This document shows, piece by piece, positions 8,314-17,164 of a stretch of 64,000 nt of DNA (the first letter of the stretch is position 1; each line of letters opens with the position of its first letter). The position numbers were made by a program, and so were the translations under genes. The notes beneath the pieces are model-generated. The model saw only the letters and a list, made by a program, of their open reading frames with translations, did not search any database and was not told the origin of the DNA. Source of the DNA: an uncultured Bacteroidota bacterium (GTDB lineage: Bacteria > Bacteroidota > Bacteroidia > Bacteroidales > P3). The DNA lies in NCBI GenBank assembly GCA_902777005.1, contig CACYSB010000007.1, positions 1 to 64,000 on the forward strand, in the 5' to 3' direction.

Positions 8314-9771
8314 ATGAAACAAGACGTATTAAAAGGACTCAAGCCCGCGCGTGTGTGGCATTACTTCGGCGAGATTATGCAGATTCCGCGTCCGTCGAAA
8401 CACGAGGAGCGCATCTCGGCCTACCTCGTCAACTGGGGCAAAGAGCACGGGCTCGAGACCAAGAGCGACAAGCTTGGCAACGTGCTCATCCGCAAGCCCG
8501 CCACCAAAGGCTACGAGAAGAGTCCCGTGGTGTGCCTCCAGGCTCACATGGACATGGTCTGCGAGAAGAACAGCAGCAAGAAGTTCGACTTCATGAAAGA
8601 CCCCATCCAGCCCGTGCTCGACGGTGAGTGGCTCACGGCCGACGGCACCACCCTCGGCGCCGACGACGGCATAGGCGTGGCCACCATCCTCGCCATCCTC
8701 GAGGACACCAAGATACAGCACCCCGCACTGGAAGCCCTCATCACCGTCGACGAGGAGACCGGCCTCACCGGCGCCGCAGGCCTCAGCAAGAGCTGGCTCA
8801 AGAGCGACATACTCCTCAACTTCGACGACGAAGACGAGGGTGAATACTGCATCGGCTGCGCCGGTGGCATCGACACCACCGTCGAGATAGACTACAACCT
8901 CGTTGCCGCCCCCAAGGGCAGCAAGGCCTTCCGCCTGCATGTCAGCGGCCTGAAGGGCGGCCACAGCGGCGACGACATCAACCGCGGCCGCGGATGCGCC
9001 AACAAGCTCATCAACCGCATCCTCTGGGAAGGCACCTACCGCCACGGCATGCGCCTCGCCACCATCGACGGCGGCAACCTGCGCAACGCCATAGCCCGCG
9101 AGGCCGAGGCCGTCGTCACAGTGCCCGAGAAGGATGTCCGCGCCTTCAAGACCATGGTCACCACCATGGCCAAAGCCATGATATTCGAGTTCCGCAGCAC
9201 CGAACCCGAACTGGTGTTCGAGCTGCGCGACATCGACATGCCCAAGAAAGTCATCGACAAAGAGACCCAGGAGAAGCTCGTCAACGTGCTCTACGCCTGC
9301 GCCCACGGCGTGCTGGCCATGAGCCGCGAGATAGAGAACTTCGTGGAGACCTCCACCAACCTCGCCTCCATCAAGATGAAAGGCAGCAAGATACACATAG
9401 CCACCAGCCAGCGCAGCAGCGTGGAGAGCGCCAAGATGGCCGCGGCAGCCAAGATCGAGGCCACCTTCCGCATGATAGGCGCCAAGGTCAGCCACGGCGA
9501 TGGCTACCCGGGCTGGACTCCCAACCCCGACAGTCGCGTGCTGAAGGTCGGCGTCGACGTCTACAAGAAGATGTATGGCCGCGAGCCCGTCGTCCGCGCC
9601 ATCCACGCCGGACTGGAGTGCGGTCTCATCGGGCAGAAGTACCCCAACATGGACATGATAAGCTACGGCCCCACGCTGCGTGGCGTGCACAGCCCCGACG
9701 AGCGCATCGAGATAAAGACCGTCGAGATGTTCTGGAACCAGACCCTCGAAATCCTCAAAAAGCTGAAATAA
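8314..9771 (+). CDS. pepD: Aminoacyl-histidine dipeptidase (PepD, M20 family)
   Basis: 485 residues, the usual PepD length. It is a two-zinc M20 peptidase that splits dipeptides such as Xaa-His in the cytoplasm. Visible ligand and catalytic motifs are Q-A-H78-M-D80, G-A-D-D118-G-I-G, D-E147-E148-T-G-L-T-G, and F-D171-D-E-D-E-G-E; the family's C-terminal metal region is G-P-T-L-R-G-V-H-S-P-D-E-R. The dimerisation lid domain lies between the two halves. The start ATG 8314 is 21 bases after the previous stop; no signal peptide is present. A strong terminator follows at 9786-9823. Confidence 0.95.
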   Translation: MKQDVLKGLKPARVWHYFGEIMQIPRPSKHEERISAYLVNWGKEHGLETKSDKLGNVLIRKPATKGYEKSPVVCLQAHMDMVCEKNSSKKFDFMKDPIQPVLDGEWLTADGTTLGADDGIGVATILAILEDTKIQHPALEALITVDEETGLTGAAGLSKSWLKSDILLNFDDEDEGEYCIGCAGGIDTTVEIDYNLVAAPKGSKAFRLHVSGLKGGHSGDDINRGRGCANKLINRILWEGTYRHGMRLATIDGGNLRNAIAREAEAVVTVPEKDVRAFKTMVTTMAKAMIFEFRSTEPELVFELRDIDMPKKVIDKETQEKLVNVLYACAHGVLAMSREIENFVETSTNLASIKMKGSKIHIATSQRSSVESAKMAAAAKIEATFRMIGAKVSHGDGYPGWTPNPDSRVLKVGVDVYKKMYGREPVVRAIHAGLECGLIGQKYPNMDMISYGPTLRGVHSPDERIEIKTVEMFWNQTLEILKKLK

Positions 9772-9785
9772 CCAGCGCCAACAAC

Positions 9786-9823
9786 AGAAAGCTGGGGCCA
9801 ATGCACATTGGTCCCAGCTTTCT
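9786..9823 (+). terminator. Intrinsic terminator after pepD
   Basis: An 18-bp stem (9786-9803 with 9806-9823, one G-T pair, loop CA) is followed by T at 9824-9827. It lies 14 bases past the pepD stop. Confidence 0.85.
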
Positions 9824-9830
9824 TTTTGCT

Positions 9831-9942
9831 CCGTAGTCTCTCCGTATCCGCTCCGTACCCGCTCCGACTGTTCTACGGTTGTTTAACGGTTTTCTTTCGG
9901 AGAGGGGTCGGATGGGCTACGGAGAGGGGCCGGAGAGACTAC
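9831..9942. repeat. Interspersed palindromic repeat, copy A (partly eroded)
   Basis: The outer arms are exact: GTAGTCTCTCCG at 9833-9844 and its complement at 9931-9942. Inside are CTCCGTAcCCG-type 10-base units and the family core CCGACTGTTCTACGGTTG, then a unit TTGTTTAACGGTT. The inner right arm seen in copy D is missing. It lies between the pepD terminator and the tRNA-Ser promoter. From 9943 to 10093 I see nothing else convincing. Confidence 0.75.
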
Positions 9943-10093
9943 ACACGAACTACATGTTCTCTTTCATACAATAATTACCATAAAAGCCACAAATTTTCAC
10001 AAATCATTCACGGGAATTCATGGATATTGATGGCAATCCGTGTTAAACATAATTAAGAGCACAGCGACTATCAATCAAGCATTTGTAAAATTA

Positions 10094-10125
10094 TTTTGCC
10101 ATATCGGCAAAAAGTAGTAATTTTG
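10094..10125 (+). promoter_or_regulatory. Promoter of tRNA-Ser (TTTTG, 19 bases, TAATTTTG)
   Basis: TTTTG at 10094-10098 and TAATTTTG at 10118-10125 are separated by exactly 19 bases, the full Bacteroidota -33/-7 pattern. The mature tRNA begins 17 bases after the -7 box. Confidence 0.85.
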
Positions 10126-10142
10126 CACGCTCAAAACCCGAA

Positions 10143-10227
10143 GGAGAGATGGCAGAGCGGTCGATTGCGGCGGTCTTGAAAACCGTTGACCTGCGAGGGT
10201 CCGGGGGTTCGAATCCCTCTCTCTCCG
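10143..10227 (+). tRNA. tRNA-Ser (anticodon TGA)
   Basis: 85 bases with acceptor stem GGAGAGA/TCTCTCC, a long variable arm as expected for a class II tRNA, a T-arm with GGTTCGAAT, and anticodon loop CTTGAAA giving anticodon TGA (reads UCN codons). The discriminator base is G; CCA is not encoded. It lies directly upstream of the seryl-tRNA synthetase gene. Confidence 0.95.
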
Positions 10228-10235
10228 CTACAACA

Positions 10236-10259
10236 AACACCCCAAAACGACGGGGTGTT
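10236..10259 (+). terminator. Terminator between tRNA-Ser and serS
   Basis: The stem AACACCCC/GGGGTGTT (10236-10243 with 10252-10259) is followed by T residues to 10262. It would end the tRNA transcript before serS, or act as an attenuator if serS depends on read-through: no separate TAnnTTTG box is visible in the 17 bases before the serS ATG. Confidence 0.7.
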
Positions 10260-10276
10260 TTTTAAAAACATCAAGT

Positions 10277-11551
10277 ATGCTGCAGCTGCAATATATCAAA
10301 GATCATCGTGAGGAGTGCATCTCCCGTCTCAAGATCAAGAACGTACAAAACGTAGAGGCCCGCATCGACGAAATCATAGCCCTCGACGCCGAACGCCGCG
10401 CCCTGCAGGTGAAGGCCGATGCCGTGAAGGCTGAGTCGAACCGCATTGCCAAGGAGATTGGCGGCCTTATGAAACAAGGCAAGAAAGAGGAAGCCGAGGC
10501 CGCCAAGGCCCGCACCGCCGAGCTGAAGGCCGAGGAGAAGGAGTTGGGCGCCAAGCAGGCCGAGGCCGAGCAGCTGCTCAACGAGAAGCTCATCTCGCTG
10601 CCCAACGCGCCGCATCCGACGGTGCCCGTGGGCAAAAGCGAAGCCGACAACGTGGTGGTGGCCGAATTCGGCGTGAAGCCCGAACTGCCCGCCGACGCGC
10701 TGCCCCACTGGGAGCTCTGCGCCAAGTACGACATTGTGGACTTCGAGCTGGGCAACAAGGTGACAGGCGCCGGCTTCCCGTTCTACAAGGGCAAAGGTGC
10801 ACGTCTGCAGCGCGCCCTCATCAACTTCTTCCTCAACGAGGCTGCCGATGCCGGATTCCTTGAGATTCAGCCGCCGCTGATGGTCAACGAGGCCAGCGGC
10901 CTCGGCACGGGCCAGCTGCCCGACAAGGAGGGCCAGATGTATGCCATTCCGCTCGACGGGTTCTATATGATTCCCACCGCCGAGGTGCCCATCACCAATA
11001 TCTTCCGCGGCGAGGTGGTGGACCCGAAGCAGTTGCCCATCAAGCGCGTGGGCTACAGCGAGTGCTTCCGTCGCGAGGCCGGCAGCTATGGCAAGGACGT
11101 GCGCGGCCTGAATCGCCTGCACGAGTTCAGCAAGGTGGAGATTGTCGTGATAGAGCATCCCGACCGCAGCTACGCGATGCTGGAGGAGATGAAGAAACAT
11201 GTGGGCGGCCTGCTCGACAAGCTGGGCCTCCCCTACCACATACTGAAACTATGCGGCGGCGACATCAGCTTCACCTCGGCCATGACCTTTGACTTCGAGG
11301 TGTGGAGCGCCGCACAGAAGCGCTGGTTGGAGGTGAGCTCGGTCTCTAACTTCGAGGCCTTCCAGGCCAACCGCATGAAGCTGCGCTTCAAGGACGAGAG
11401 CGGCAAGATGCAGCTCTGCCACACGCTGAACGGCTCGGCTCTGGCCCTGCCGCGCATCGTGGCCGCCCTGTTGGAGAACAACCAGACGCCCGACGGCATA
11501 GTGATGCCCGAGTGCCTGCGGCCCTACCTTGGGTTCGACAAGATAGACTAG
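10277..11551 (+). CDS. serS: Seryl-tRNA synthetase
   Basis: 424 residues, the normal class II enzyme length. The N-terminal 100 or so residues form the charged coiled-coil arm that grips the long variable arm of tRNA-Ser (K-A-E-S-N-R-I-A-K-E-I-G then E-A-E-A-A-K-A-R). The catalytic core carries T-A-E-V-P-I-T-N (motif 2 region), F-R-R-E-A-G-S-Y-G-K-D-V-R-G-L-N-R-L-H-E-F, and the motif 3 stretch near R-I-V-A-A-L-L-E-N-N-Q. It charges tRNA-Ser in the cytoplasm. Start ATG 10277. Its cognate tRNA-Ser(TGA) gene lies just upstream, with one visible promoter for both and a terminator hairpin between. Confidence 0.97.
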   Translation: MLQLQYIKDHREECISRLKIKNVQNVEARIDEIIALDAERRALQVKADAVKAESNRIAKEIGGLMKQGKKEEAEAAKARTAELKAEEKELGAKQAEAEQLLNEKLISLPNAPHPTVPVGKSEADNVVVAEFGVKPELPADALPHWELCAKYDIVDFELGNKVTGAGFPFYKGKGARLQRALINFFLNEAADAGFLEIQPPLMVNEASGLGTGQLPDKEGQMYAIPLDGFYMIPTAEVPITNIFRGEVVDPKQLPIKRVGYSECFRREAGSYGKDVRGLNRLHEFSKVEIVVIEHPDRSYAMLEEMKKHVGGLLDKLGLPYHILKLCGGDISFTSAMTFDFEVWSAAQKRWLEVSSVSNFEAFQANRMKLRFKDESGKMQLCHTLNGSALALPRIVAALLENNQTPDGIVMPECLRPYLGFDKID

Positions 11552-11558
11552 ATAAAAG

Positions 11559-11584
11559 AAAGCCCCGCCGAACGGCGGGGCTTT
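11559..11584 (+). terminator. Terminator after serS, shared with the convergent gene
   Basis: A 12-bp perfect stem (11559-11570 with 11573-11584, loop AA) is flanked by A and T runs, so it can serve both serS and the minus-strand gene ending at 11604. Confidence 0.85.
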
Positions 11585-11603
11585 TATTTTTGCATCACAT
11601 TGT

Positions 11604-12356
11604 TTAGAAGTGGAAACCAATGCGGAGAGCGAGCTCACCGACGGTGCGCGTGGGGACACTGCCTTTGTCAATAAAGGTCTTGGTGACGTCATCGAAGCTG
11701 TTGTAGGTCTTCGTTGTGTAGCTGACAACATGCTTGCCGAGACCATAGTAGTAGACGCCAGCGCTGACATGACGGCCAAAATAGGCACCAAGGCCAAACA
11801 TCCACGACAGGGCCACAGTGGGCTTGTAGGAATAGGTATATGTCCTATTGTCTAACGCGTAAACCACTTTCTCGCTGCCGATAATAAACATATCGGCACC
11901 GACGCCGAACTCTGCATACGGAGTAATGTCATTCCACAGCTCGTCATAAAGATAGCTGACACCAACCATGACAGGGATATTGAAGTAGTTGGGGGACTTG
12001 CCTTTGGCCTGTATGTATTTGTCAGACCATTCGCTCTTGATGAAATTCCAGAACACATCGGCCTGGGCGAAAGGAGCGACCTCACCCATACCCACGTCGA
12101 AACGGTAACTGGCACGATAGCCGAGGCCGAAGCCGGGGGTGGCAGCCTTGCCAACCTCCTCGCGGAAGAGGGGAACTGTGGCATCTGTGATTGTGATGCC
12201 CGCAAGGTTTACCCTGTCGGTATTGACCTTTGAAGCGAACTGGCCCGTGGGGAGGGCGCCATTGAGGAAGATTGACTGGCGGAACTGCGCCTGAGCCGTG
12301 GTGCCGACAAGTGCCATAACGGCAGTGAGGCACATTACTTTTACTATTCTGTTCAT
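11604..12356 (-). CDS. Outer-membrane beta-barrel protein
   Basis: 250 residues. The signal peptide ends at A-Q-A near residue 23 (V-G-T-T-A-Q-A/Q). The mature part alternates polar and hydrophobic residues in repeated strands and ends L-A-L-R-I-G-F-H-F, with the terminal Phe typical of barrels inserted by BAM. It is probably a small 8-stranded porin-like/OmpA-fold barrel; the substrate is unknown. It lies 30 bases after the histone-like gene on the same strand with no clear promoter between, so it probably shares the minus-strand transcript. Confidence 0.75.
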   Translation of the reverse strand: MNRIVKVMCLTAVMALVGTTAQAQFRQSIFLNGALPTGQFASKVNTDRVNLAGITITDATVPLFREEVGKAATPGFGLGYRASYRFDVGMGEVAPFAQADVFWNFIKSEWSDKYIQAKGKSPNYFNIPVMVGVSYLYDELWNDITPYAEFGVGADMFIIGSEKVVYALDNRTYTYSYKPTVALSWMFGLGAYFGRHVSAGVYYYGLGKHVVSYTTKTYNSFDDVTKTFIDKGSVPTRTVGELALRIGFHF

Positions 12357-12386
12357 AATATCAGGTTTTTTATTGATTACGAATAA

Positions 12387-13166
12387 CTATTTCTTTGAAG
12401 CTTTTTTGACAACTGCTTTTTTTGCCACAGGCTTGCCTGCCGCCGACTTCTTGGAGGCAGGCTTGGCAGACGGCTTGGCGGTTGTTTTTACTGCGGCTTT
12501 GGGCTTCGCCTTGACAGCAGCCTTGGAGGTTTTCTTACCGGCAGGTTTTTCCACCTTTACCATCTCATCTTCGGGGATTGTTGCATCGAGCGGCGGTATT
12601 TCCGCATCAAGGAATTCATCGTCTATTGCACGGAGATCCTCATCCGAAGGTTCGAAATCATCGTCCTCATCCACTTCATCGTCGTCCAGACGCTCATAAC
12701 TGTCAAGCTCGTCAGCTTCCTCATCGTCAGCAAAAGCTTCCTTCAGGCCTTCTTTGTCAACGCCAAGAGTGGCCTTCTTTTTCTTATCTTCCGACAGCAC
12801 ATCTTCGAAGTCTCCATGACGGAGGTGCTCTTCACGGTGGTTGACGATACCCTCCTCCTTCTCTCGAGTCTCAGTGAGTGTATCGAATTCGTTCTCCTCA
12901 CCTGCCTCGTCGCCGTCGTCGTCGAACAGCGCCTTGTCAAGGTCCTCGCCAAGGGTATCTACCTTCACGTCGAACTTGACCATGTAGGCGGTGTCTTCCG
13001 TCTCGAACGGGACAACAAAAATAGCCTCACCATTGGGTTTGACAAACTTAGTGATATAGTCTTTATACCCCTCCGGATAGGCTTCTTTAAACAAATCCTT
13101 AAGGTCGTCAGAGAGATTCTTATAGCTGACAATCAGGTTTTTCTTGCGTTTATGTGTAGTCGACAT
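12387..13166 (-). CDS. Acidic protein with histone H1-like Lys/Ala tail
   Basis: 259 residues from ATG 13166 (M-S-T-T-H-K-R-K-K); ATGs at 13172 and 13187 are possible but add little. Three zones can be seen: an N-terminal folded part of about 80 residues (N-L-I-V-S-Y-K-N-L-S-D-D-L-K-D-L-F-K-E-A-Y-P-E-G); a strongly acidic middle (runs of Asp and Glu around residues 145-195); and a C-terminal tail of about 60 residues made almost only of Lys, Ala, Pro and Thr, like bacterial H1-type DNA-binding tails. I recognise the N-terminal part as a Bacteroidota-type conserved hypothetical. Nucleic-acid binding is an inference from the tail. It follows parE by 54 bases. Confidence 0.65.
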   Translation of the reverse strand: MSTTHKRKKNLIVSYKNLSDDLKDLFKEAYPEGYKDYITKFVKPNGEAIFVVPFETEDTAYMVKFDVKVDTLGEDLDKALFDDDGDEAGEENEFDTLTETREKEEGIVNHREEHLRHGDFEDVLSEDKKKKATLGVDKEGLKEAFADDEEADELDSYERLDDDEVDEDDDFEPSDEDLRAIDDEFLDAEIPPLDATIPEDEMVKVEKPAGKKTSKAAVKAKPKAAVKTTAKPSAKPASKKSAAGKPVAKKAVVKKASKK

Positions 13167-13220
13167 AGTCATTGTATTTTGGTGCAATAATAATAAAAAA
13201 ACCTAATATGGCCAAATTTT

Positions 13221-15125
13221 TTAAGCAACCACTATACTCTCATCATCTTCCACCCGCAGATTCTGCATAATAAACTCACGGCGCTCAAGGGTGTTTTCGC
13301 CCATATAGAACGTCAAGGTGCGGTCAGTATCGAACTCCTTGTGCAGCAATACCGGGTCAAGTCGCATATCCTTGCCGATGAAGTTCTTGAACTCCTCAGG
13401 GCTAATCTCGCCGAGGCCCTTGAAGCGTGTTATCTCAGCGCCAGGGGTGGCCTTGATTGCCGCCACACGCTCGTCATCGGTATAGCAGTAGGTGGTCTTC
13501 TGCTTATTACGCACACGGAAAAGGGGCGTCTGCAAAATATATACATGGCCGGAAGATATTAGCTCAGGATAGAAACGCAAGAAAAATGTGAGCAGCAGCA
13601 GACGTATATGCATGCCATCGACATCGGCATCAGTGGCTATCACAACGTTGTTGTAGCGCAGATTGTCGAGTGAGTCGTCAATATCCAAGGCATTGTGCAG
13701 CAGATTTAGTTCCTCGTTCTTGTAAACATCAACCTTGCTGATGCTATATGTGTTCTTCGGCTTGCCGCGCAGCGAGAATACCGCCTGGGTATCCACATCG
13801 CGGCTCTTGGTTATAGAGCCCGACGCCGAATCGCCCTCGGTGATGAATATTGTGCTCTCCAGGCGGCGCTGATGGTTTGTATTATAGTGCACATGGCAAT
13901 CGCGCAACTTGCGGTTGTTGAGACTGGCCTTTTTGCCGGCCTCGCGCGCCACCTTCTTGATGCCGGCAATCTCTTTGCGTTCCTTCTCGTTGGCGTTAAT
14001 CTTGTTAAGAAGCGCATCGGCAGTATCGGCATGTATGTGCAGGTAGTTATCGAGGTTACGCTTGAGGATATCAAGCACATAGGTCTTCAGCAGAGGGCTG
14101 TCGTTAGTGCCATCAACCTTGTTTGGCTCAAGATGCGTTGAACCGAGCTTAGTCTTGGTCTGGGCTTCGAACACTGGCTCCTGTATGCGAACACATAGTG
14201 CACACACAAGGCCGCCACGTATCACTTCAGGAGCATAGTCTTTCTTTATGAAATCCTTGACCACACGAGCGTAGGCTTCACGGAATGCGCTTTGGTGCGT
14301 ACCGCCCTCGGTAGTGTGCTGGCCGTTGACAAAGCTGTAGTAATAGTCGTTATTCTGCCCGTTGATGTGCGTAAACGCAGCCTCAAAGTCACCCTCTTTA
14401 ATGTGTATTATCGGGTACAGCGGTTCTGCCTGCAAGTTATTCTCCAACAAATCGAGAAGGCCATTCTTGGAGTAGTAGCGGCGGTCGTTGTAGTACATCG
14501 TGAGGCCGCGGTTCAGGTAGGCATAGTTCCAGATGCGGCGCTCTACATATTCACTGATGAAGTGGTAGTTGCCGAACAGTTTGCTATCCGGTACAAATTC
14601 CACCAGTGTACCGGTATCCGTAGTCTTGTCGGTTACAATACCGCTGTCGTTGGTAAGCTTGCCATCGGCGAACTCGGCATAGCGTGTCTTGCCATCGCGG
14701 AAGCTCTGCACCCTGAACCAACTGCTGAGAGCATTCACAGCCTTGGTACCCACACCATTCAAGCCCACCGATTTCTGGAACACCTTGCTGTCGTATTTGG
14801 CGCCGGTATTCAGCTTGCTGACAGCCTCCACGAGCTTGCCCAACGGGATGCCGCGACCGTAGTCGCGTATGCTCACCTTGCGTTCGGCGAAGTTTATCTT
14901 CACCTCTATTTTCTTGCCGAAGCCCGATGTGAACTCATCGATGGAGTTGTCGATGACCTCCTTGATGAGCACATATATGCCGTCGTCGTGGCTCGAACCG
15001 TCACCCAACTTACCGATGTACATACCAGGACGAAGCCGGATATGCTCCATGTCCTCCAGATGGACGATGCTGTCGTCATTATAGTCTGCCGCCAGATTTT
15101 GCGGCGTGAATATATCGTCTGCCAT
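13221..15125 (-). CDS. parE: DNA topoisomerase IV subunit B
   Basis: 634 residues. The GHKL ATPase domain shows E-V-I-D-N-S-I-D-E near residue 55 and D-Y-G-R-G-I-P near residue 92; the TOPRIM domain shows I-T-E-G-D-S-A-S-G and [10 protein letters not shown]; then R-F-K-G-L-G-E-I. ParE rather than GyrB is favoured by E-G-D-S-A-S-G-S-I (GyrB usually has E-G-D-S-A-G-G-S-A) and by R-G-K-P-K-N-T-Y. With ParC it forms the type IIA enzyme that decatenates daughter chromosomes. parC is not adjacent in this window. It begins three bases after the DUF748 gene ends. Confidence 0.93.
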   Translation of the reverse strand: MADDIFTPQNLAADYNDDSIVHLEDMEHIRLRPGMYIGKLGDGSSHDDGIYVLIKEVIDNSIDEFTSGFGKKIEVKINFAERKVSIRDYGRGIPLGKLVEAVSKLNTGAKYDSKVFQKSVGLNGVGTKAVNALSSWFRVQSFRDGKTRYAEFADGKLTNDSGIVTDKTTDTGTLVEFVPDSKLFGNYHFISEYVERRIWNYAYLNRGLTMYYNDRRYYSKNGLLDLLENNLQAEPLYPIIHIKEGDFEAAFTHINGQNNDYYYSFVNGQHTTEGGTHQSAFREAYARVVKDFIKKDYAPEVIRGGLVCALCVRIQEPVFEAQTKTKLGSTHLEPNKVDGTNDSPLLKTYVLDILKRNLDNYLHIHADTADALLNKINANEKERKEIAGIKKVAREAGKKASLNNRKLRDCHVHYNTNHQRRLESTIFITEGDSASGSITKSRDVDTQAVFSLRGKPKNTYSISKVDVYKNEELNLLHNALDIDDSLDNLRYNNVVIATDADVDGMHIRLLLLTFFLRFYPELISSGHVYILQTPLFRVRNKQKTTYCYTDDERVAAIKATPGAEITRFKGLGEISPEEFKNFIGKDMRLDPVLLHKEFDTDRTLTFYMGENTLERREFIMQNLRVEDDESIVVA

Positions 15126-15128
15126 GTG

Positions 15129-17153
15129 TCAGTCTTCTATGTTCATTTCCGATGTGATAGCGTAGCCAGCTTTGGCCTTGGGGTCTGCGAGTGGCTCCCC
15201 GGCAACCACGACAATGCGGCCTTCCGGCACACCCTGCTCGGCGATGTAGCGGCGCACCTGCTCGTTGAGCCATTCGGCACGCTTGGCGGCATCCTCGTCG
15301 TCGCTGGCGGGCATCTGCTGCGTAAGGGTAATGGTGACCCTGGAGTCACTCATAGCTATCGACGACAAATCAGACAGTATATGGTATTGCTCCGATGTCA
15401 AGCCATGCTGGTCTGGCTCCACGGCCATAAACTCCAATTCATCACTGTTGATGCCCAAAGCGCTGCCCAATGCACGTGCGGGCGAGGTGGCCACCTTCAC
15501 CAGAAGGTTACCCAGCGTTTTCCACACCACCTTCATGTAGTTAAATTCCGGATTATCCACGTTGCCCTTCACTGGCATCTCTATCAGTATCTTGTCATCC
15601 TTGTCCTTGAGAATGTACAAGGCGGCCTTGAGCGGAATCTTCACCTCGCGGTCCACATCCTTGCGGCGGTCACCGACCTTAGCCTTGAAGATGTCAATCT
15701 TGTTGTGGTTGTCAAGTTCGCTGTTGGTGATGTTCAGCCGGGTAGTGAGGCCGAAGATGCCGTCCTCAATGGGGTAGCCGGTGTAAGCCACCGCCCATGG
15801 GCTCAACTGTTTCATATCAAGCCCTTTGACCGTTAGGAATAGATCTTGGTAATTCTTCACGTTCACTATGTCACCCTTCCATCGCACCATCAGGTGGCCA
15901 CCGCCAGGCAGCGTGGCACGCACCTGCGCGTTATTGCCGCCTGCCGTGGTCAGATCGTCGGCACTGATATTCAGTCCCGTCACTGGGAAGTGGAAGTCGT
16001 CCGGAAGCGTATAGTCATCGTATGTCACCGCGGCATCCTCAATCCTGATGCTTCCAACATGCAGCTGCATGGGCTTTGACGGCTCTTTACTCTTCTGTTC
16101 TGTCTCTACAGGCTGCGAGCCATCGTCGATGCCGCTCTGCAGTGTCACCCCCTGCTGCTCCTTCTTAGGCATCAGCAGGCTGATGTTGCTGTAGTCCTTC
16201 CACTGCGCATACACGGCGTTCAGGCCGCCAAGGCGAACCTCGTCAATGTCGTACTGGTTATCGTAGAGATTGATATTGTTAACCTTGACCGTCAGTGCAT
16301 CGAAGCCCGCCACAGGTCCCTTCTCTCCCGTCAGTCCCACGCCATTCACGGTCACCATGCCGCCGATGCGGCTCTTCAGTATGTCGTCCACACGGCCGTC
16401 AGCGGTGAGGTTGGCACTGACACTGCCGTCAAGCTCCTCATAGCGCAGCATGTCGGACAGATAACTGTCGAGGTTCTGCAGCGCAAACCCATCAAGAGCC
16501 ACATCCACATGGTAGCTGTTCTCCTTGTTGTCCATGCTGGCGTCCACCCTCAAGTGACCGCCCTTGTCGAAGCCTATCGTCAGGCCGCCCTCGCTGCCCT
16601 CGTCGCCACCGAGTACGAAACCCGGCACACGCAGATTGATGTCCGGCAGGTGCATACCCTTGTGGTTCAGCATGTCGTCGTAGTTGAGGCTGGCATGGCT
16701 GATGCGTATGTTGTAGAACTTCATCGTCCAGCCGCTGGGCGTGGTGTCCTTCTCCGCCGTGCTGTCGTCGCTAGCGAAATGCTCCAGCAGGCTGCTAAAG
16801 TTGAAACGATTGCCCTCCTGCTCCACATTGGCGTGCAAGCCGGCCAGGGTGATATGTCCGAAATGCAGTGTCTTGAAGGGTATCTTCAATAGACGCACAC
16901 TGACGTCCAGCGTATCGAAGCCCACAAAGACATCCTCGCCGTTGTCTTCGTACACGGCAAGGTCGCGCACGCATACATTACCGCTAAAGAGGTTCACTCC
17001 CACATGGTCCACCGCCACCTTGCGGCCCGTCAGCTCCTCGCCGTGACCGTTGATGTAACCCTTCGCTATCGGACCAGCCAACAGCGACACAATAAGCAAC
17101 AGGGCCAGCACTATGCCGATCACCCAAAGCAATATCTTCCAACCTTTTTTCAT
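15129..17153 (-). CDS. AsmA-like / DUF748 family protein
   Basis: 674 residues. An N-terminal transmembrane helix (W-K-I-L-L-W-V-I-G-I-V-L-A-L-L-L-I-V) is followed by a long beta-rich periplasmic part. Diagnostic AsmA/DUF748 features are G-R-K-V-A-V-D-H-V-G-V-N-L-F-S-G-N near residue 43, repeated I-R-I-S-H-A-S-L-N-Y-D-D segments, and a C-terminal OmpA-like stretch around residues 610-674 (R-A-E-W-L-N-E-Q-V-R-R-Y). These proteins are thought to form lipid-conducting bridges or to affect envelope assembly. It lies between nadD (12 bases) and parE (3 bases), so it is clearly in the same operon. Confidence 0.75.
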   Translation of the reverse strand: MKKGWKILLWVIGIVLALLLIVSLLAGPIAKGYINGHGEELTGRKVAVDHVGVNLFSGNVCVRDLAVYEDNGEDVFVGFDTLDVSVRLLKIPFKTLHFGHITLAGLHANVEQEGNRFNFSSLLEHFASDDSTAEKDTTPSGWTMKFYNIRISHASLNYDDMLNHKGMHLPDINLRVPGFVLGGDEGSEGGLTIGFDKGGHLRVDASMDNKENSYHVDVALDGFALQNLDSYLSDMLRYEELDGSVSANLTADGRVDDILKSRIGGMVTVNGVGLTGEKGPVAGFDALTVKVNNINLYDNQYDIDEVRLGGLNAVYAQWKDYSNISLLMPKKEQQGVTLQSGIDDGSQPVETEQKSKEPSKPMQLHVGSIRIEDAAVTYDDYTLPDDFHFPVTGLNISADDLTTAGGNNAQVRATLPGGGHLMVRWKGDIVNVKNYQDLFLTVKGLDMKQLSPWAVAYTGYPIEDGIFGLTTRLNITNSELDNHNKIDIFKAKVGDRRKDVDREVKIPLKAALYILKDKDDKILIEMPVKGNVDNPEFNYMKVVWKTLGNLLVKVATSPARALGSALGINSDELEFMAVEPDQHGLTSEQYHILSDLSSIAMSDSRVTITLTQQMPASDDEDAAKRAEWLNEQVRRYIAEQGVPEGRIVVVAGEPLADPKAKAGYAITSEMNIED

Positions 17154-17164
17154 ATTCCTCTGTA

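Noticed and set aside
8329..9801. Long open frame (490 codons) opposite pepD on the minus strand
   Set aside because: It is a GC-bias shadow of pepD: no family match, low-complexity composition, and pepD has complete catalytic motifs on the other strand. The same holds for the long frames opposite the DUF5692-like gene, parE, lpxC, guaA, the ion-channel block and the second acyl-CoA ligase.
9943..10093. Imperfect CACGG/CCGTG strings near 10008-10042
   Set aside because: They recall short repeats seen in some Bacteroidota genomes, but here there is one loose pair only and no second copy in the window.
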